Assembly (NCBI GenBank): GCA_002011235.1
Contig: MTMO01000011.1
Location: 1 to 44,550 of the forward strand
Length of the DNA stretch: 44,550 bases
Source of the DNA: Archaeoglobus sp. JdFR-27
GTDB lineage: Archaea > Halobacteriota > Archaeoglobi > Archaeoglobales > Archaeoglobaceae
Direction of reading: 5' to 3'
Shown here: piece by piece, positions 30,933-39,910 of the stretch
Layout: each line of letters starts with the position of its first letter
Position numbering within the stretch: the first letter of the stretch is position 1
The notes under the pieces: generated by a model
The model's database searches: none
What the model was told of the DNA's origin: nothing
What the model saw: the letters and a program-made list of their open reading frames with translations, nothing else
Made by a program: the position numbers and the translations under genes

Positions 30933-33677
30933 TTATGGTGTTATCTCTCCACTCTCCTTAACGTAGAGCCAGTAACCATTTCCAGGTTTCATGTAATCGT
31001 CTGGTTTCAATCTCTCGAAAACACCCTCTGCAACTTTGTTGTGTCTAAAGTCAACATAGTTGTTATAGCCTATCAGTGAAGTCCATGTTCTCTGCGGATA
31101 TGTTAGGCCTGAGAGGTACTCCTTCACTGTCATATTGACTTCGGAATGGAATCCTATGAGGTTCCACCCCTTGTATACGGAGTATGTTGGTGGTAGTTGA
31201 CCTGGTTTCAAGTATACACCCGTGTACTTCAGCTTAATCGGTACTGCAACAGGTGGAATCGGTGCACCCGGTATTTGTACGGTTTCATAGGCTGATGAGT
31301 TCATAAGTACCCAGTATCCTTTACCCGTCTCAAGCTTTGTAAGGTTGAATGGTACTCCTGATGACTGCGGATGATATACAGACCAGTTTCCATGTCCCGC
31401 ATTGTAGTACCATATCGCATCAATTCCACTAACACCCTGGGTTAAGGCATCCGCGCTTTCATTGTCTGGTATGAGTGGTAATGATATCAGGTTCCATCCA
31501 GGCATTAAGTTGATTGTGAACGCAGAGAGGGTGGAGGTTATGTAAACATTTACACTCGTTATATTTCTATTTCCAGCTTTATCAATCGCGGTTATGTTGA
31601 ATGTGTAATTACCAGTTACAATTGGTACATCTGTCGGTATCGTAATTGGTGTAAAGTGAGTGGCATTTCCAATCTCCCATATGAGCTTGTAGAACACCTC
31701 TGTCTCATTCATTCGTATCATCATTGGCCCTGCCTCTTCAGGTCCACTTGGTGTTATTAAGTACACTCCCTCCAAGCCTACTCCACTATCATTGGCTATA
31801 ACCCTTATTACTGCTTCATCTCCCGGTCTTGCGGAGACTACTCCAGTCGGATACACTACTGGTAGAACTTGTATGGTTGGCGGAGTTGTATCAAGTGTAA
31901 CGTTCATTTGGGTGGAGTTGCTGTTACCAGCTTTGTCATAGGCTCTTATCTCAAGCAGATTTGTCCCTTCCTGTATCGTCTTCAATGTGTAATAGTCACC
32001 ACTTTCTGTCTTCTTCTGTATTAACTTGGATGTACCACCTGCAACCGTTAGGTAGACCTCAGCCTTCTCAAGACCAGCATCCATAACGTACCATGAAACG
32101 TTCAGGACGCTTTGGTTGGTGTATGGAGGTACACCGATAAAGCCTATTTCCGGTGGAGTTGTATCGAGAGTGACATTTACACTTGCGTAAGCTGGCGGTG
32201 AATAGGCATTCTGAGCTTTAAGGGTAATCTTGTTGAGTCCTTCAGCAAGCTCAACCGTTGTATTGAATACCCCATTCACGACTGGAATTGGCTGTTCAAT
32301 CTGGCCAGCACCCACAATTTTAATATCATCAATGAACCAACCCTGGAAGTCATTACCCCATTCGTCCTTTGTGTTGAATAGGAAGCCGAGTTTAACCGAC
32401 TCACCCTCATAGGCACTCAGATCTACCTCAACCTTCTGCCACATAAATTGTGGTACGAATATTGCTTGTAGGTCATCACGTACAACGTAATTCGAGCCCG
32501 GATATTCGTATGTTGACTTAAGCACGTTCTTGAAGTACTCAACATCCGCACCTGGTCCAGGCCCAGATGGTGGTGGATCTAAGATTATTGCCACAATCTC
32601 TATCTTGTTATTCGTAAACACCACAACTAGCTTGTGGTCATAGTCTGGTCCCATCTCGGTGTCCCACCATGTCCAGAAGGTGAGCTTGGTCCCAGCTCCA
32701 ATGGTAACGTTGTTCTTAGTTTTCAAAATACCAGCATTAGGCTGACCTGGCGTGTTGTAGTTCTTCATACCACCATCTTTCTTACCATACCACCATGCAT
32801 GGCTGGCACTGTTATAATCTTCTGTTGTAATATGCCATAATGATGGGCCCGCATAGAAGGGTGCTGGCATTGGTTCAAATGGATTGGTCATATCTTCAGT
32901 CGTATTTTTCCATGTATCCAGGCTTTTAGTTATGTTTTCGACATCATCACTTAGCAATGTAGTTTCAGTTGTTTGCAAGAATCGAGATATCTGAGTTAGG
33001 CTTGGGTCACTAACGGTACCGTTAACCCAGATTGTGCTCTTGTTTGTATAGGTATCTGGTGCCGGCGTATCAATTGTGATGTTTATCTGGCTCAGTGCCC
33101 CAATGCTGAAATCCTTTTGTGGTGAAGCCAGCTTATCTGGATTATATGGGTCTCCAGCCAATAGAATAAACCTAACTGAGTAATTTCCGGTATACTTTAA
33201 ATCGGCAGGTATTTTCCATTTAACTGTATAGTTGACATAAGCTGACCCGCCACCATTTGAATACCCATATCCATATCCGTATCCCCAGTTATAGTAACCG
33301 TAACCACCTGGAGGGGGATACACTGCTTGTAAGGCGCCATTTTTATAGACAACATTTTTGTGTGTGACAGTTACGTTAAGTTGTTGCAGATAGTTGTTTT
33401 CGCCATTTTTAACATACATGCCCTGCTGCACTGGCAGATTCACAATCTCTATCGGATAAGGATTTCCATCTTTAAATACTTCTAATCTTACGCCAACAAT
33501 CGGAACCAATTCATTTGATTCGATCTTTATCGTGTTCGTGAACGTTACGGTTTCTCCTAGCAAATACTGTGTTTTATCTGTTTGCACGGATAAAAGAAGA
33601 CTTATTGCTGGCTGGCTCAATAGCAACATTCCTATAATCACTATTGTTATAGCTATGCTTGTAATACTTTTTCTCAT
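30933..33677 (-). CDS. Large secreted surface protein with Ig-like and MAM-like domains
   Basis: A 914-residue extracellular protein. Signal peptide over residues 1-30, then a beta domain (DKTQYLLGETVTFTN). A Gly/Tyr-rich segment (GYGYYNWGYGYGYGY) is near residues 125-140. A jellyroll segment like the immune-inhibitor/MAM fold contains LTFWTWWDTEMG and GWFIDDIKIVGAG. Several Ig-like repeats carry the VTLDTTPP signature. The C-terminus has two copies of a GWNLISLPL/GWNLIGFHS motif with GKGYWVLM and GNGYWLYV. Dozens of Asn sequons suggest heavy N-glycosylation. No C-terminal anchor is seen. I chose the ATG at 33677, since GAGGTG lies 6 nt upstream. Probably an S-layer-associated or adhesive protein, co-transcribed with the next gene. 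Confidence 0.82.
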   Translation of the reverse strand: MRKSITSIAITIVIIGMLLLSQPAISLLLSVQTDKTQYLLGETVTFTNTIKIESNELVPIVGVRLEVFKDGNPYPIEIVNLPVQQGMYVKNGENNYLQQLNVTVTHKNVVYKNGALQAVYPPPGGYGYYNWGYGYGYGYSNGGGSAYVNYTVKWKIPADLKYTGNYSVRFILLAGDPYNPDKLASPQKDFSIGALSQINITIDTPAPDTYTNKSTIWVNGTVSDPSLTQISRFLQTTETTLLSDDVENITKSLDTWKNTTEDMTNPFEPMPAPFYAGPSLWHITTEDYNSASHAWWYGKKDGGMKNYNTPGQPNAGILKTKNNVTIGAGTKLTFWTWWDTEMGPDYDHKLVVVFTNNKIEIVAIILDPPPSGPGPGADVEYFKNVLKSTYEYPGSNYVVRDDLQAIFVPQFMWQKVEVDLSAYEGESVKLGFLFNTKDEWGNDFQGWFIDDIKIVGAGQIEQPIPVVNGVFNTTVELAEGLNKITLKAQNAYSPPAYASVNVTLDTTPPEIGFIGVPPYTNQSVLNVSWYVMDAGLEKAEVYLTVAGGTSKLIQKKTESGDYYTLKTIQEGTNLLEIRAYDKAGNSNSTQMNVTLDTTPPTIQVLPVVYPTGVVSARPGDEAVIRVIANDSGVGLEGVYLITPSGPEEAGPMMIRMNETEVFYKLIWEIGNATHFTPITIPTDVPIVTGNYTFNITAIDKAGNRNITSVNVYITSTLSAFTINLMPGWNLISLPLIPDNESADALTQGVSGIDAIWYYNAGHGNWSVYHPQSSGVPFNLTKLETGKGYWVLMNSSAYETVQIPGAPIPPVAVPIKLKYTGVYLKPGQLPPTYSVYKGWNLIGFHSEVNMTVKEYLSGLTYPQRTWTSLIGYNNYVDFRHNKVAEGVFERLKPDDYMKPGNGYWLYVKESGEITP

Positions 33678-34308
33678 AATCACACCTCACACTCTGAAGT
33701 TAGCTTCTTCTAGCTGTTTTAGTTAACCAACTTTTGTATTTATTGTATATATAACATTTTTGGTATTTATTAGAAGCTGCATTATTACTGTATTACTGTA
33801 AATTATTGGTAGAGACTGTAGTAGAGAAATCCAGAAAGATCGTAGTCTCTTAAATGGTCTTTTAAATTGTCTTTTAAACCACTTTAAACCACCTCTCTTC
33901 ATCGAACTATCTCCATCATAACTAACTATTAGCAAAAGCTCCCTCATATAATATAGACAGGTGGGCTCTAATTTGCTCAATCTGACTCCATATGGAGTCT
34001 TTTTATTGCATATCTCTTATATACCTCCTATATATCTATATTTCATAATTTCACAATATTCATTCTAACAAACCGTCAATTGAGACGAAATTAAGACAAA
34101 ATACTTATCTTAACCCTGAACATCCTGCAGACACCTACTATCTCTCCCACAGAAACTGCTAACTTTTGCTGATATCGCTTAATCCACAATCTTCCATTAA
34201 TTCTACCATAAGGGATCTCTTCAAACTTAGAGATCTTAGTTGCCACGCACCACACACCAAAAGACACACACCAAAAGATTTTAAAAGTCCTGAATAAACT
34301 GGCATCTC
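33678..34308. other. Long intergenic region with promoter and dyads
   Basis: About 630 nt with no credible gene. Near the surface-protein gene, TATATATA at about 33743-33750 could be its box A. GACTCCATATGGAGTC at 33984-33999 is a perfect palindrome followed by TTTTTATT. GATCTCT (34214-34220) pairs with AGAGATC (34229-34235) across 8 nt. A 14-nt direct repeat CACACACCAAAAGA occurs at about 34251 and 34265, just before a TATA box for the gene at 34309. Confidence 0.5.
33984..33999. promoter_or_regulatory. Perfect 16-bp palindrome followed by T-run
   Basis: GACTCCATATGGAGTC is its own reverse complement. As RNA on the plus strand it gives a 6-bp stem with an ATAT loop, followed by TTTTTATT, so it could be a terminator-like hairpin; as DNA it could be an operator about 300 nt upstream of the surface-protein gene. 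No plus-strand gene precedes it closely, which favours the operator view. Confidence 0.4.
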
Positions 34309-34677
34309 ATGTCATGCGTGCATAAGGCAAATAATAAAGATCAGATTGAAATGCAAACTCAAATCGTCAAGTTTCACCCTTACTACAATAGATGTGAGAC
34401 GGTAAAGAATGAGACAGTAAGGAATATATTCTCTAATAAGTGGAAGAGAGCCAGAGCCAGTTATTTTGTAGCTTCTTTATCAAAACCAAGAAGTCTTGAA
34501 AAGAGAAGACATAAGGTGTTTGAAGTTCAGATAAGGTTGATTGCAAAAGGGTTAAGTGGAATAGATTGTTCTGAAAATACATTGTGGATAACTTTATCAA
34601 AGCAAAAGGAAATTTTATTTTCAATCGTGCAGAGATATATTAGGGTTCCGAGAGATGCGATAGAACATATTTGTTAA
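34309..34677 (+). CDS. Orphan hypothetical protein
   Basis: A 122-residue open frame that I do not recognise. It is basic, with RNIFSNKWKRARASYFVASL and SLEKRRHKVFEVQIRLIAKG, and ends in Cys. A TATA-like GATTTTAAAAG at about 34275-34285 lies about 28 nt before the ATG, the spacing seen at other leaderless genes here, which is the main support. It has no neighbours on its strand, and the composition is less clearly coding than nearby genes. It could be a fragment of a decayed gene or a chance frame. A hairpin follows its stop. Confidence 0.4.
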   Translation: MSCVHKANNKDQIEMQTQIVKFHPYYNRCETVKNETVRNIFSNKWKRARASYFVASLSKPRSLEKRRHKVFEVQIRLIAKGLSGIDCSENTLWITLSKQKEILFSIVQRYIRVPRDAIEHIC

Positions 34678-34724
34678 TCTGGCCAGCAGAGACTGAGCTC
34701 TTGCAATGAGGGGGGTTGGCCAGA
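34678..34724 (+). terminator. Inverted repeat just after the 34309 gene stop
   Basis: TCTGGCCA (34678-34685) pairs with TGGCCAGA (34717-34724), an 8-bp stem enclosing 31 nt. It begins directly after the TAA stop. It may end or stabilise the transcript; no clear T-run follows. Low confidence. Confidence 0.3.
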
Positions 34725-34991
34725 GTCAGCTAACGCTATCTTTGACTAAAAACTCTACTAAAAAACCAATGATGATACTTTTGCCAAATTGCTTGATTGA
34801 GAAGACACCAATAAGGTAGGATTAGCTAATTTTAGCTAATTCCTTGAGATTGTCAATGTGATAAAGATACAGATAATAGATAAACAGTTTTAAATTTTAA
34901 AGTAAATGGATTATAAGTATCAATAAAAATAAAAATATCCAACGCATAACCCAATAGACCATTTCGTTCAGTACAGTCATGAGCTGTAGAG
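34725..34991. other. Gene-free convergent spacer
   Basis: No gene seen. It holds two perfect TTAGCTAA palindromes (34822-34829 and 34832-34839) spaced 10 nt apart, in a region where both flanking genes end. Confidence 0.4.
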
Positions 34992-36461
34992 TTATATAAC
35001 TCGCAGATGACTTCCAACATTGTTAAGCCACACTACAATCTTCCTTATAATCTCAACGAATCGAGGTGGGAGGGGCAGGAAGATTATATCCACATCTCCA
35101 TCATCAAAGAGGCGTAAGATGGATAGAAGTAAGAAATAGATTACAAACGAAGTGGTTATCTCAATAAAAGATAGTAACCTGCCATCGACATGAATAAGGA
35201 GAAATACTACTGAGAAAATTGAATAAGCAAGGCAAAGTTTTAGAATGTGCTCTATTGACCCTTTAAAATAGAATTTTCTTACATAATATACGCTAAGCGT
35301 AATGGTTGCAATGGCAGATGAAATCGCCACCGATAAAGCAGAAATGAACATTGGATTTTCATTAAAGAAGTAGACGACAACAACAAGCGAAATAGAAGAG
35401 ATAAATAAGCTGATGGCAGGAATTTTTAACTTTTCAAATGCTACCAAATTTGAAGAAATTATAAATGTTAGGCAAATAAAAGCCATACCAATAGAAAGTA
35501 ATCTCAAAACTTCAGCTCCACCCATATATTTTTTGCTGAAGAATAAGTTGAGCCACGTTTCTGGGTCTACTGCCATAGACACACAGATCGGAAATATAAA
35601 GAGTATAATGTATTTTACCGATTGGAATGCGTATTCATCTCTCCTACTATTTGAGTGTGAAGAAACATATGGGAAAAGTACTGATACGAGAGCTATCGTA
35701 ATCCAAAATGGTCCTCTTGCAATCGTAAGTGCGGCATTGTAATCTCCTGCTAGGATATCGCTACCACTAAACCACCTCATAAAAACTATACTGGAATTTA
35801 TTATGAATGCTATTCCAAGAAACACTATAGAAACAAAGAATGTTTCGGGAACCATATCTTTAACAAAACCCTTTGACGGTGGCAGTTTTATCTTGTTTGT
35901 ACAATAAACTAAATATCCAAAGACAACAACGAAAGAAACTAGTAAACCCGCAATTCCTCCAATAGCCCCTAAGCCGAGCATAACCAAAACAACAGCGGAG
36001 GATAGCCTTAGAAGAGATAATAGAATGATTGCACCAGCAACTTGGTTAAACTTTTTCATAGCTCTAAGAAGGGAGCTATACGAATTCACAAATGCTGAAA
36101 GGAGCAATGCCGTTAATACGAGCATGTTTGGTACAAAGTATGTTTTGGATTTATAGGAATAGTATAATATTATCAAAGAAGCAATAAAGGCGAGAGTGAA
36201 ATTCCCTGCAATTGTAGTTCTAAGGATTTTTGACATCTCCTTTGGTGGTGATGATACCATTCTCCTCGTTCCACTCCAAGAGAACGTATTCTGGGTCAGA
36301 ACTAAGGCTATGAAAAATATCGAGAGGGCAACACCAAGTATACCGAATTCGTGCTTTGGCAGTAGAATCCCCATCACGACTTGGTAGAGATAGTTAAAAA
36401 GGCTTGATACTATAAACGCAACAATCATAATATAACTGTACTTTGCTATTTCCCCCTCCAC
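34992..36461 (-). CDS. Polysaccharide flippase (Wzx-like, MOP superfamily)
   Basis: A 489-residue membrane protein with about 12-14 hydrophobic segments across its whole length. The N-terminal pattern YSYIMIVAFIVSSLFNYLYQ, with LLPKHEFGILG and TFSWSGTRRM after it, is typical of oligosaccharide flippases that move lipid-linked glycans across the membrane. The start is GTG (GTGGAGGGGGAA); TTATATAC at about 36482-36489 lies 25 nt upstream, consistent with a leaderless mRNA. It diverges from the glycosyltransferase cluster that follows, across a 431-nt region, and is probably the exporter for its glycan product. Confidence 0.87.
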   Translation of the reverse strand: MEGEIAKYSYIMIVAFIVSSLFNYLYQVVMGILLPKHEFGILGVALSIFFIALVLTQNTFSWSGTRRMVSSPPKEMSKILRTTIAGNFTLAFIASLIILYYSYKSKTYFVPNMLVLTALLLSAFVNSYSSLLRAMKKFNQVAGAIILLSLLRLSSAVVLVMLGLGAIGGIAGLLVSFVVVFGYLVYCTNKIKLPPSKGFVKDMVPETFFVSIVFLGIAFIINSSIVFMRWFSGSDILAGDYNAALTIARGPFWITIALVSVLFPYVSSHSNSRRDEYAFQSVKYIILFIFPICVSMAVDPETWLNLFFSKKYMGGAEVLRLLSIGMAFICLTFIISSNLVAFEKLKIPAISLFISSISLVVVVYFFNENPMFISALSVAISSAIATITLSVYYVRKFYFKGSIEHILKLCLAYSIFSVVFLLIHVDGRLLSFIEITTSFVIYFLLLSILRLFDDGDVDIIFLPLPPRFVEIIRKIVVWLNNVGSHLRVI

Positions 36462-36892
36462 GGTGATGTAAAAGTAGTGATGTATATAACTGTTTTTAGA
36501 AATAACAGGTGGTGATTTGATTTAAAGCAGAGTCGATTCAAATCGTCTTAAAAGGATAGTTGCTTTTCCATCGATATAATGATCAAATGTCATAAAATTA
36601 TTAAAAAATGTTTTCTATATGGTTGTTGACCGTGTGTAGACCATTCTTAACAACCTCATGGAAAAGTTAAAGCTTATTTTTGTTTTAAGATTGAAAAATG
36701 GTAATGGGATAAAGTATTTGGAGATGATGGGTTAAAACTTTAAATGAAATTTATATAACTGAGGAGTAGATTTCTTGTAAAACTTTGTTGACTAATATAA
36801 TATTAGGGTCAAGAAAAAAGTTTAGAAGTTGATAAAAATTTAAAAAATGTTGTCGTATATAGTAGAGCTAATAAATAAAAAAGGAGGCTAAA
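36462..36892. other. Divergent promoter region between flippase and glycosyltransferases
   Basis: 431 nt of AT-rich sequence without a credible gene. It holds the flippase TATA box at about 36482-36489 and a small CGATT-CA-AATCG dyad at about 36534-36545. TATA-like stretches such as TTTATATAACTG at about 36750 and the run near 36855 could serve the glycosyltransferase operon. Confidence 0.45.
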
Positions 36893-37588
36893 ATGAAGTT
36901 CAAGAAAGTAAGTATAATAATCCCGACATATAATGAATCTGAAAACATAAAAAGGCTTATACCTTTACTAGATTCTATTTTGAAAGGTTATGATTATGAG
37001 ATAGTGGTGGTGGATGACAGTAGTCCAGATGGTACTGCTAAAGTTGCCGAAAAGCTGGCTGAGGAGTATCCGGTTAGGGTTCTTGTGAGGGATGGGAAAC
37101 TGGGACTGGCTTCAGCGATACTCTACGGGTTTAAGAATGCGAATGGAGATGTTTTAGGGGTTATAGATGCGGATTTGCAGCATCCCCCCCAGCTAATAAG
37201 AACTCTCGTCGATAAAATTATGGATGGTTATGACATTGCTATTGCCAGCAGATACGTTGAAGGTGGTGGTGTGGAAGACTGGAGTTTTTACAGGAGACTG
37301 GTTTCCAAAGGAGCAATAATGCTGGCAAAACCGCTCACAAGAGTGAAAGATCCGATGAGTGGATATTTCTTTTTAAGGAGGAGTGTGATAGACGGGGCTC
37401 ATTTAAATCCGAAAGGGTATAAATTGTTGCTTGAGATACTCGTCAAAGGCAAATATGAAAAAGTTGCAGAAGTTCCGTATGTTTTTACCAAACGCATGGC
37501 GGGAGAAAGTAAGCTAAACGCTTCAGAATACTGGGAGTACATGAGATTACTGGTTCACCTTTATAAAGCCAAGTTTTTGCGGGTGTAG
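36893..37588 (+). CDS. Dolichol-phosphate mannosyltransferase-like GT2 enzyme
   Basis: A 231-residue GT2 enzyme of the DPM1 type. KVSIIIPTYNESENIKRLIP opens the nucleotide-sugar fold; VVDDSSPDGTA and the metal-binding VIDADLQHPPQ (DAD) follow. IASRYVEGGGVEDWS, then KDPMSGYFFLRR and GYKLLLEILVKG are diagnostic of polyprenol-phosphate mannose or glucose synthases. There is no C-terminal membrane domain, as in the soluble or peripheral DPM1 form. It makes a lipid-linked sugar that GT-C enzymes such as those at 26215 and 39911 could use. A strong AAAGGAGG Shine-Dalgarno precedes the ATG. First gene of the operon. Confidence 0.92.
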   Translation: MKFKKVSIIIPTYNESENIKRLIPLLDSILKGYDYEIVVVDDSSPDGTAKVAEKLAEEYPVRVLVRDGKLGLASAILYGFKNANGDVLGVIDADLQHPPQLIRTLVDKIMDGYDIAIASRYVEGGGVEDWSFYRRLVSKGAIMLAKPLTRVKDPMSGYFFLRRSVIDGAHLNPKGYKLLLEILVKGKYEKVAEVPYVFTKRMAGESKLNASEYWEYMRLLVHLYKAKFLRV

Positions 37589-37594
37589 GATGAG

Positions 37595-38479
37595 ATGAGG
37601 ATTTCTGTTTCCATAGGAATATGTGCATACAATGAAGAAAAAAATATTGGAAAGCTTTTAGAAGCCTTAATAAACCAAAGAACAGAGAAAATAAAGATTA
37701 AGGAAATGATAGTAGTTTCGTCTGGGTCAACCGACAAAACAAATGAAATTGTAAAAGAATTTTCAGAGAAAGATCAGAGAATACAGCTTATAGCTCAGCC
37801 AAAACGAGAAGGGAAAGCTTCAGCTGTGAACGAGTTTATAAAAAACACCAGTAACGAGATTTGCGTTTTAGAGAGTGCAGACACTATCCCGCTTAAAGAT
37901 ACGATTGAAAAATTATGCTTACCTTTTTACGATGAAAGTGTTGGAATGACTGGAGGACGTCCAATTCCTGTGAATGATAAATCAACTTTCATAGGATTCG
38001 TTGGTCATTTATTATGGGATTTACACCATAAAATTTCCTTGGAGAACCCAAAACTCGGAGAACTTGTAGCTTTTAGAAATATAATTAATGGAATACCTAA
38101 AAATACAGCAGTTGATGAGGCTTGGATAGAAGCGATGATAAGAAAAGAGGGATACAAGATACTGTATGTGCCAAAAGCCATATGTTATAATAAAGCACCT
38201 GAAAGTGTCTCCGACTTCCTAAAACAGAGAAGGCGAATATATGCTGGACACTTACATTTAAAAAGAAGTTTAGGTTATGGTGTATCCACCATGGATGCCT
38301 TTAAAATTTTTAATTTAATATTAAAAAACTTAAATTCAAATTATAGGGAAATTTTGTTTACTTGTGGTGCTGTAGCCTTGGAACTAGTTGGTAGAACTCT
38401 TGGATGGTATGATTATTACATTAAGAAAAAAAACTATGTTATTTGGGAAATGGCAAGGACAACTAAGGAGCTAAGGTGA
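37595..38479 (+). CDS. Family 2 glycosyltransferase
   Basis: A 294-residue GT2 enzyme: VSIGICAYNEEKNIGKLLEA, VVSSGSTDKTNEIVKEF and KREGKASAVNEFI define the donor-binding fold. The usual DxD region reads ESADTIPL, a variant. A Q-RRR-I motif (LKQRRRIYAGHLHLKR) near residue 210 resembles the QxxRW acceptor motif of processive GT2 enzymes. One C-terminal helix could be membrane-associated. It starts 6 nt after the DPM1-like gene and ends 4 nt before the next GT2 gene. The sugar and acceptor are unknown; it belongs to the surface-glycan cluster. Confidence 0.87.
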   Translation: MRISVSIGICAYNEEKNIGKLLEALINQRTEKIKIKEMIVVSSGSTDKTNEIVKEFSEKDQRIQLIAQPKREGKASAVNEFIKNTSNEICVLESADTIPLKDTIEKLCLPFYDESVGMTGGRPIPVNDKSTFIGFVGHLLWDLHHKISLENPKLGELVAFRNIINGIPKNTAVDEAWIEAMIRKEGYKILYVPKAICYNKAPESVSDFLKQRRRIYAGHLHLKRSLGYGVSTMDAFKIFNLILKNLNSNYREILFTCGAVALELVGRTLGWYDYYIKKKNYVIWEMARTTKELR

Positions 38480-38483
38480 TTAT

Positions 38484-39359
38484 ATGAAAGTTTCTATAAT
38501 TGTATTAGGCTATAATGGAGAAAAATATCTCGGAGACACCTTTGATTCCTTGATTAGCCAAAAGTTCCCAAAAGATGATTATGAAATAATCTATGTTGAT
38601 AATAACTCATCCGATAATAGTTATTTTATTGCTAAGGAATACGAAAAGAAATTTCGTAATTTTAGAGTCATCAGGAATAAAGCGAACTTAGGCTTTGCTG
38701 GCGGGAATAACGTTGGTATAAGAGCTGCAAAAGGAGAATATATCGCTCTATTTAACCAAGATGCCATTGCTGATACGGACTGGCTCAAAGAGCTAATTAG
38801 CGTGATGGATAAGAATGAAAATATCGGTGCTGCTGGCGGGAAGATCTATTATTACAACTCTAATGATTTATATTTTGGAGGAGGTAAAGTATTATACGGG
38901 GGTTTCTGCTGGAACTGGAGCTTAAACAATAAGGAGGGAGAATGTGATTATGTTTCAGGCTGTGCAATGCTTATAAGAAAAGAAGTTTTGGAGAAGGTTG
39001 GTTTGCTGGATGAGGATTATTTTATGTACTACGAGGAAACAGATCTATGTGCAAGGATTAGAAGAGCTGGATATAAAATATGGTATACCCCAAAAGCCAT
39101 TGTCTGGCACAATATTCCAAAAAAATCAAAAAGACCATCAAGACATATAACTTATTACATTCACAGAAATAGAGTGATGTATTGCTATAAAAATTATAGA
39201 CATAATAAATTATTTCTTTTTTTAGATGTTTTATTGTTATTCAATATAAATGCAATTTATGAGTTGTTTAGAGTTCCTAGATCCATAAGATTCATGAGAG
39301 AGGTACTAAAAGCAAGAATGGACTCAATAAAATACTGTCTGGGTGGTGAATATTATTGA
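38484..39359 (+). CDS. Rhamnosyltransferase-like family 2 glycosyltransferase
   Basis: A 291-residue GT2 enzyme close to the WbbL/rhamnosyltransferase type: VSIIVLGYNGEKYLGDTFDS, VDNNSSDNS, NKANLGFAGGNNVGIRAAKG, with FNQDA as the metal site (D in place of full DxD). CDYVSGCAMLIRKEVLEKVG, then EDYFMYYEETDLCARIRRAG, are the characteristic acceptor-domain motifs. GGTGAT lies upstream of the ATG. Its end overlaps the start of a decayed methyltransferase gene. Base composition becomes noticeably AT-richer from about here on. Confidence 0.9.
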   Translation: MKVSIIVLGYNGEKYLGDTFDSLISQKFPKDDYEIIYVDNNSSDNSYFIAKEYEKKFRNFRVIRNKANLGFAGGNNVGIRAAKGEYIALFNQDAIADTDWLKELISVMDKNENIGAAGGKIYYYNSNDLYFGGGKVLYGGFCWNWSLNNKEGECDYVSGCAMLIRKEVLEKVGLLDEDYFMYYEETDLCARIRRAGYKIWYTPKAIVWHNIPKKSKRPSRHITYYIHRNRVMYCYKNYRHNKLFLFLDVLLLFNINAIYELFRVPRSIRFMREVLKARMDSIKYCLGGEYY

Positions 39360-39906
39360 AAAAGGGATTCCTACAGGGCTTTCAGTAGAAGATTATGGAG
39401 TAAGAAAAAGAGTTGAAAAAATAAAACAAGTATAGAAAAATAACCAGGTTATATTCTAGATTCAGGGTGTGGTTATGGTGCCTATACAAGCCTTTTATCA
39501 AAGGGGGCAACCTTTGCTTTGGGTTTGGATATTGAACATGACTTTATTAAAGAGGCTAAAGAGAGTACCGAACAAGTATTTTCCTTTTGAAACGCATAGC
39601 ATAAAGATTGGAAACAAAATCATAGAACCTCCGATACCGTTTTTTGTGGCTCCCCCATAAAGTTAGAAAAAAATATGAACGGGCCAGGATTTACACCACA
39701 AAAGGTTTAATTAAACTCTTAGAGGAGATCGGTTTTTGCATTGATTCTTGCACTTATATCCCCCCTTTACTTGAAGCAGACCTTTTCTTAAGCCCAATGA
39801 GGGAAACCGGGTGAATGCAATTCGAAACTTCATTGAATGGATATTTTCAAAGACCCCCCTAAAATATATTTCTATGTCGATACTAATAAGTGCCCAGAAA
39901 GGGTGA
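39346..39906 (+). pseudogene. Decayed SAM-dependent methyltransferase
   Basis: The stretch keeps recognisable pieces of a class I methyltransferase, but in shifting frames. From GTG 39346: EKGIPTGLSVEDYGVRKRVE, stopped by TAG 39433. Another frame gives motif I, YILDSGCGYGAYTSLLSKGA with LGLDIEHDFI, stopped by TGA 39588. A third piece reads IKIGNKIIEPPIPFFVAPP, stopped near 39660. The next frame gives VRKKYERARIYTTKGLIKLL, stopped at 39812, and a last piece gives NFIEWIFSKTPLKYIS to TGA 39904-39906. The segment between motif I and the C-terminal half is also too short, so there is a deletion. It was probably a sugar methyltransferase of the surrounding glycan cluster. Confidence 0.8.
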
Positions 39907-39910
39907 GTTT

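Noticed and set aside
33922-33936. Second CTAAC-N5-GTTAG site
   Set aside because: The left half CTAAC and a TATTA spacer match, but the right half reads GCAAA, so the dyad is absent.
39469-39660. Plus-strand 63-residue frame as an independent gene
   Set aside because: Its second half is a fragment of the decayed methyltransferase; its first half is out of frame with motif I.
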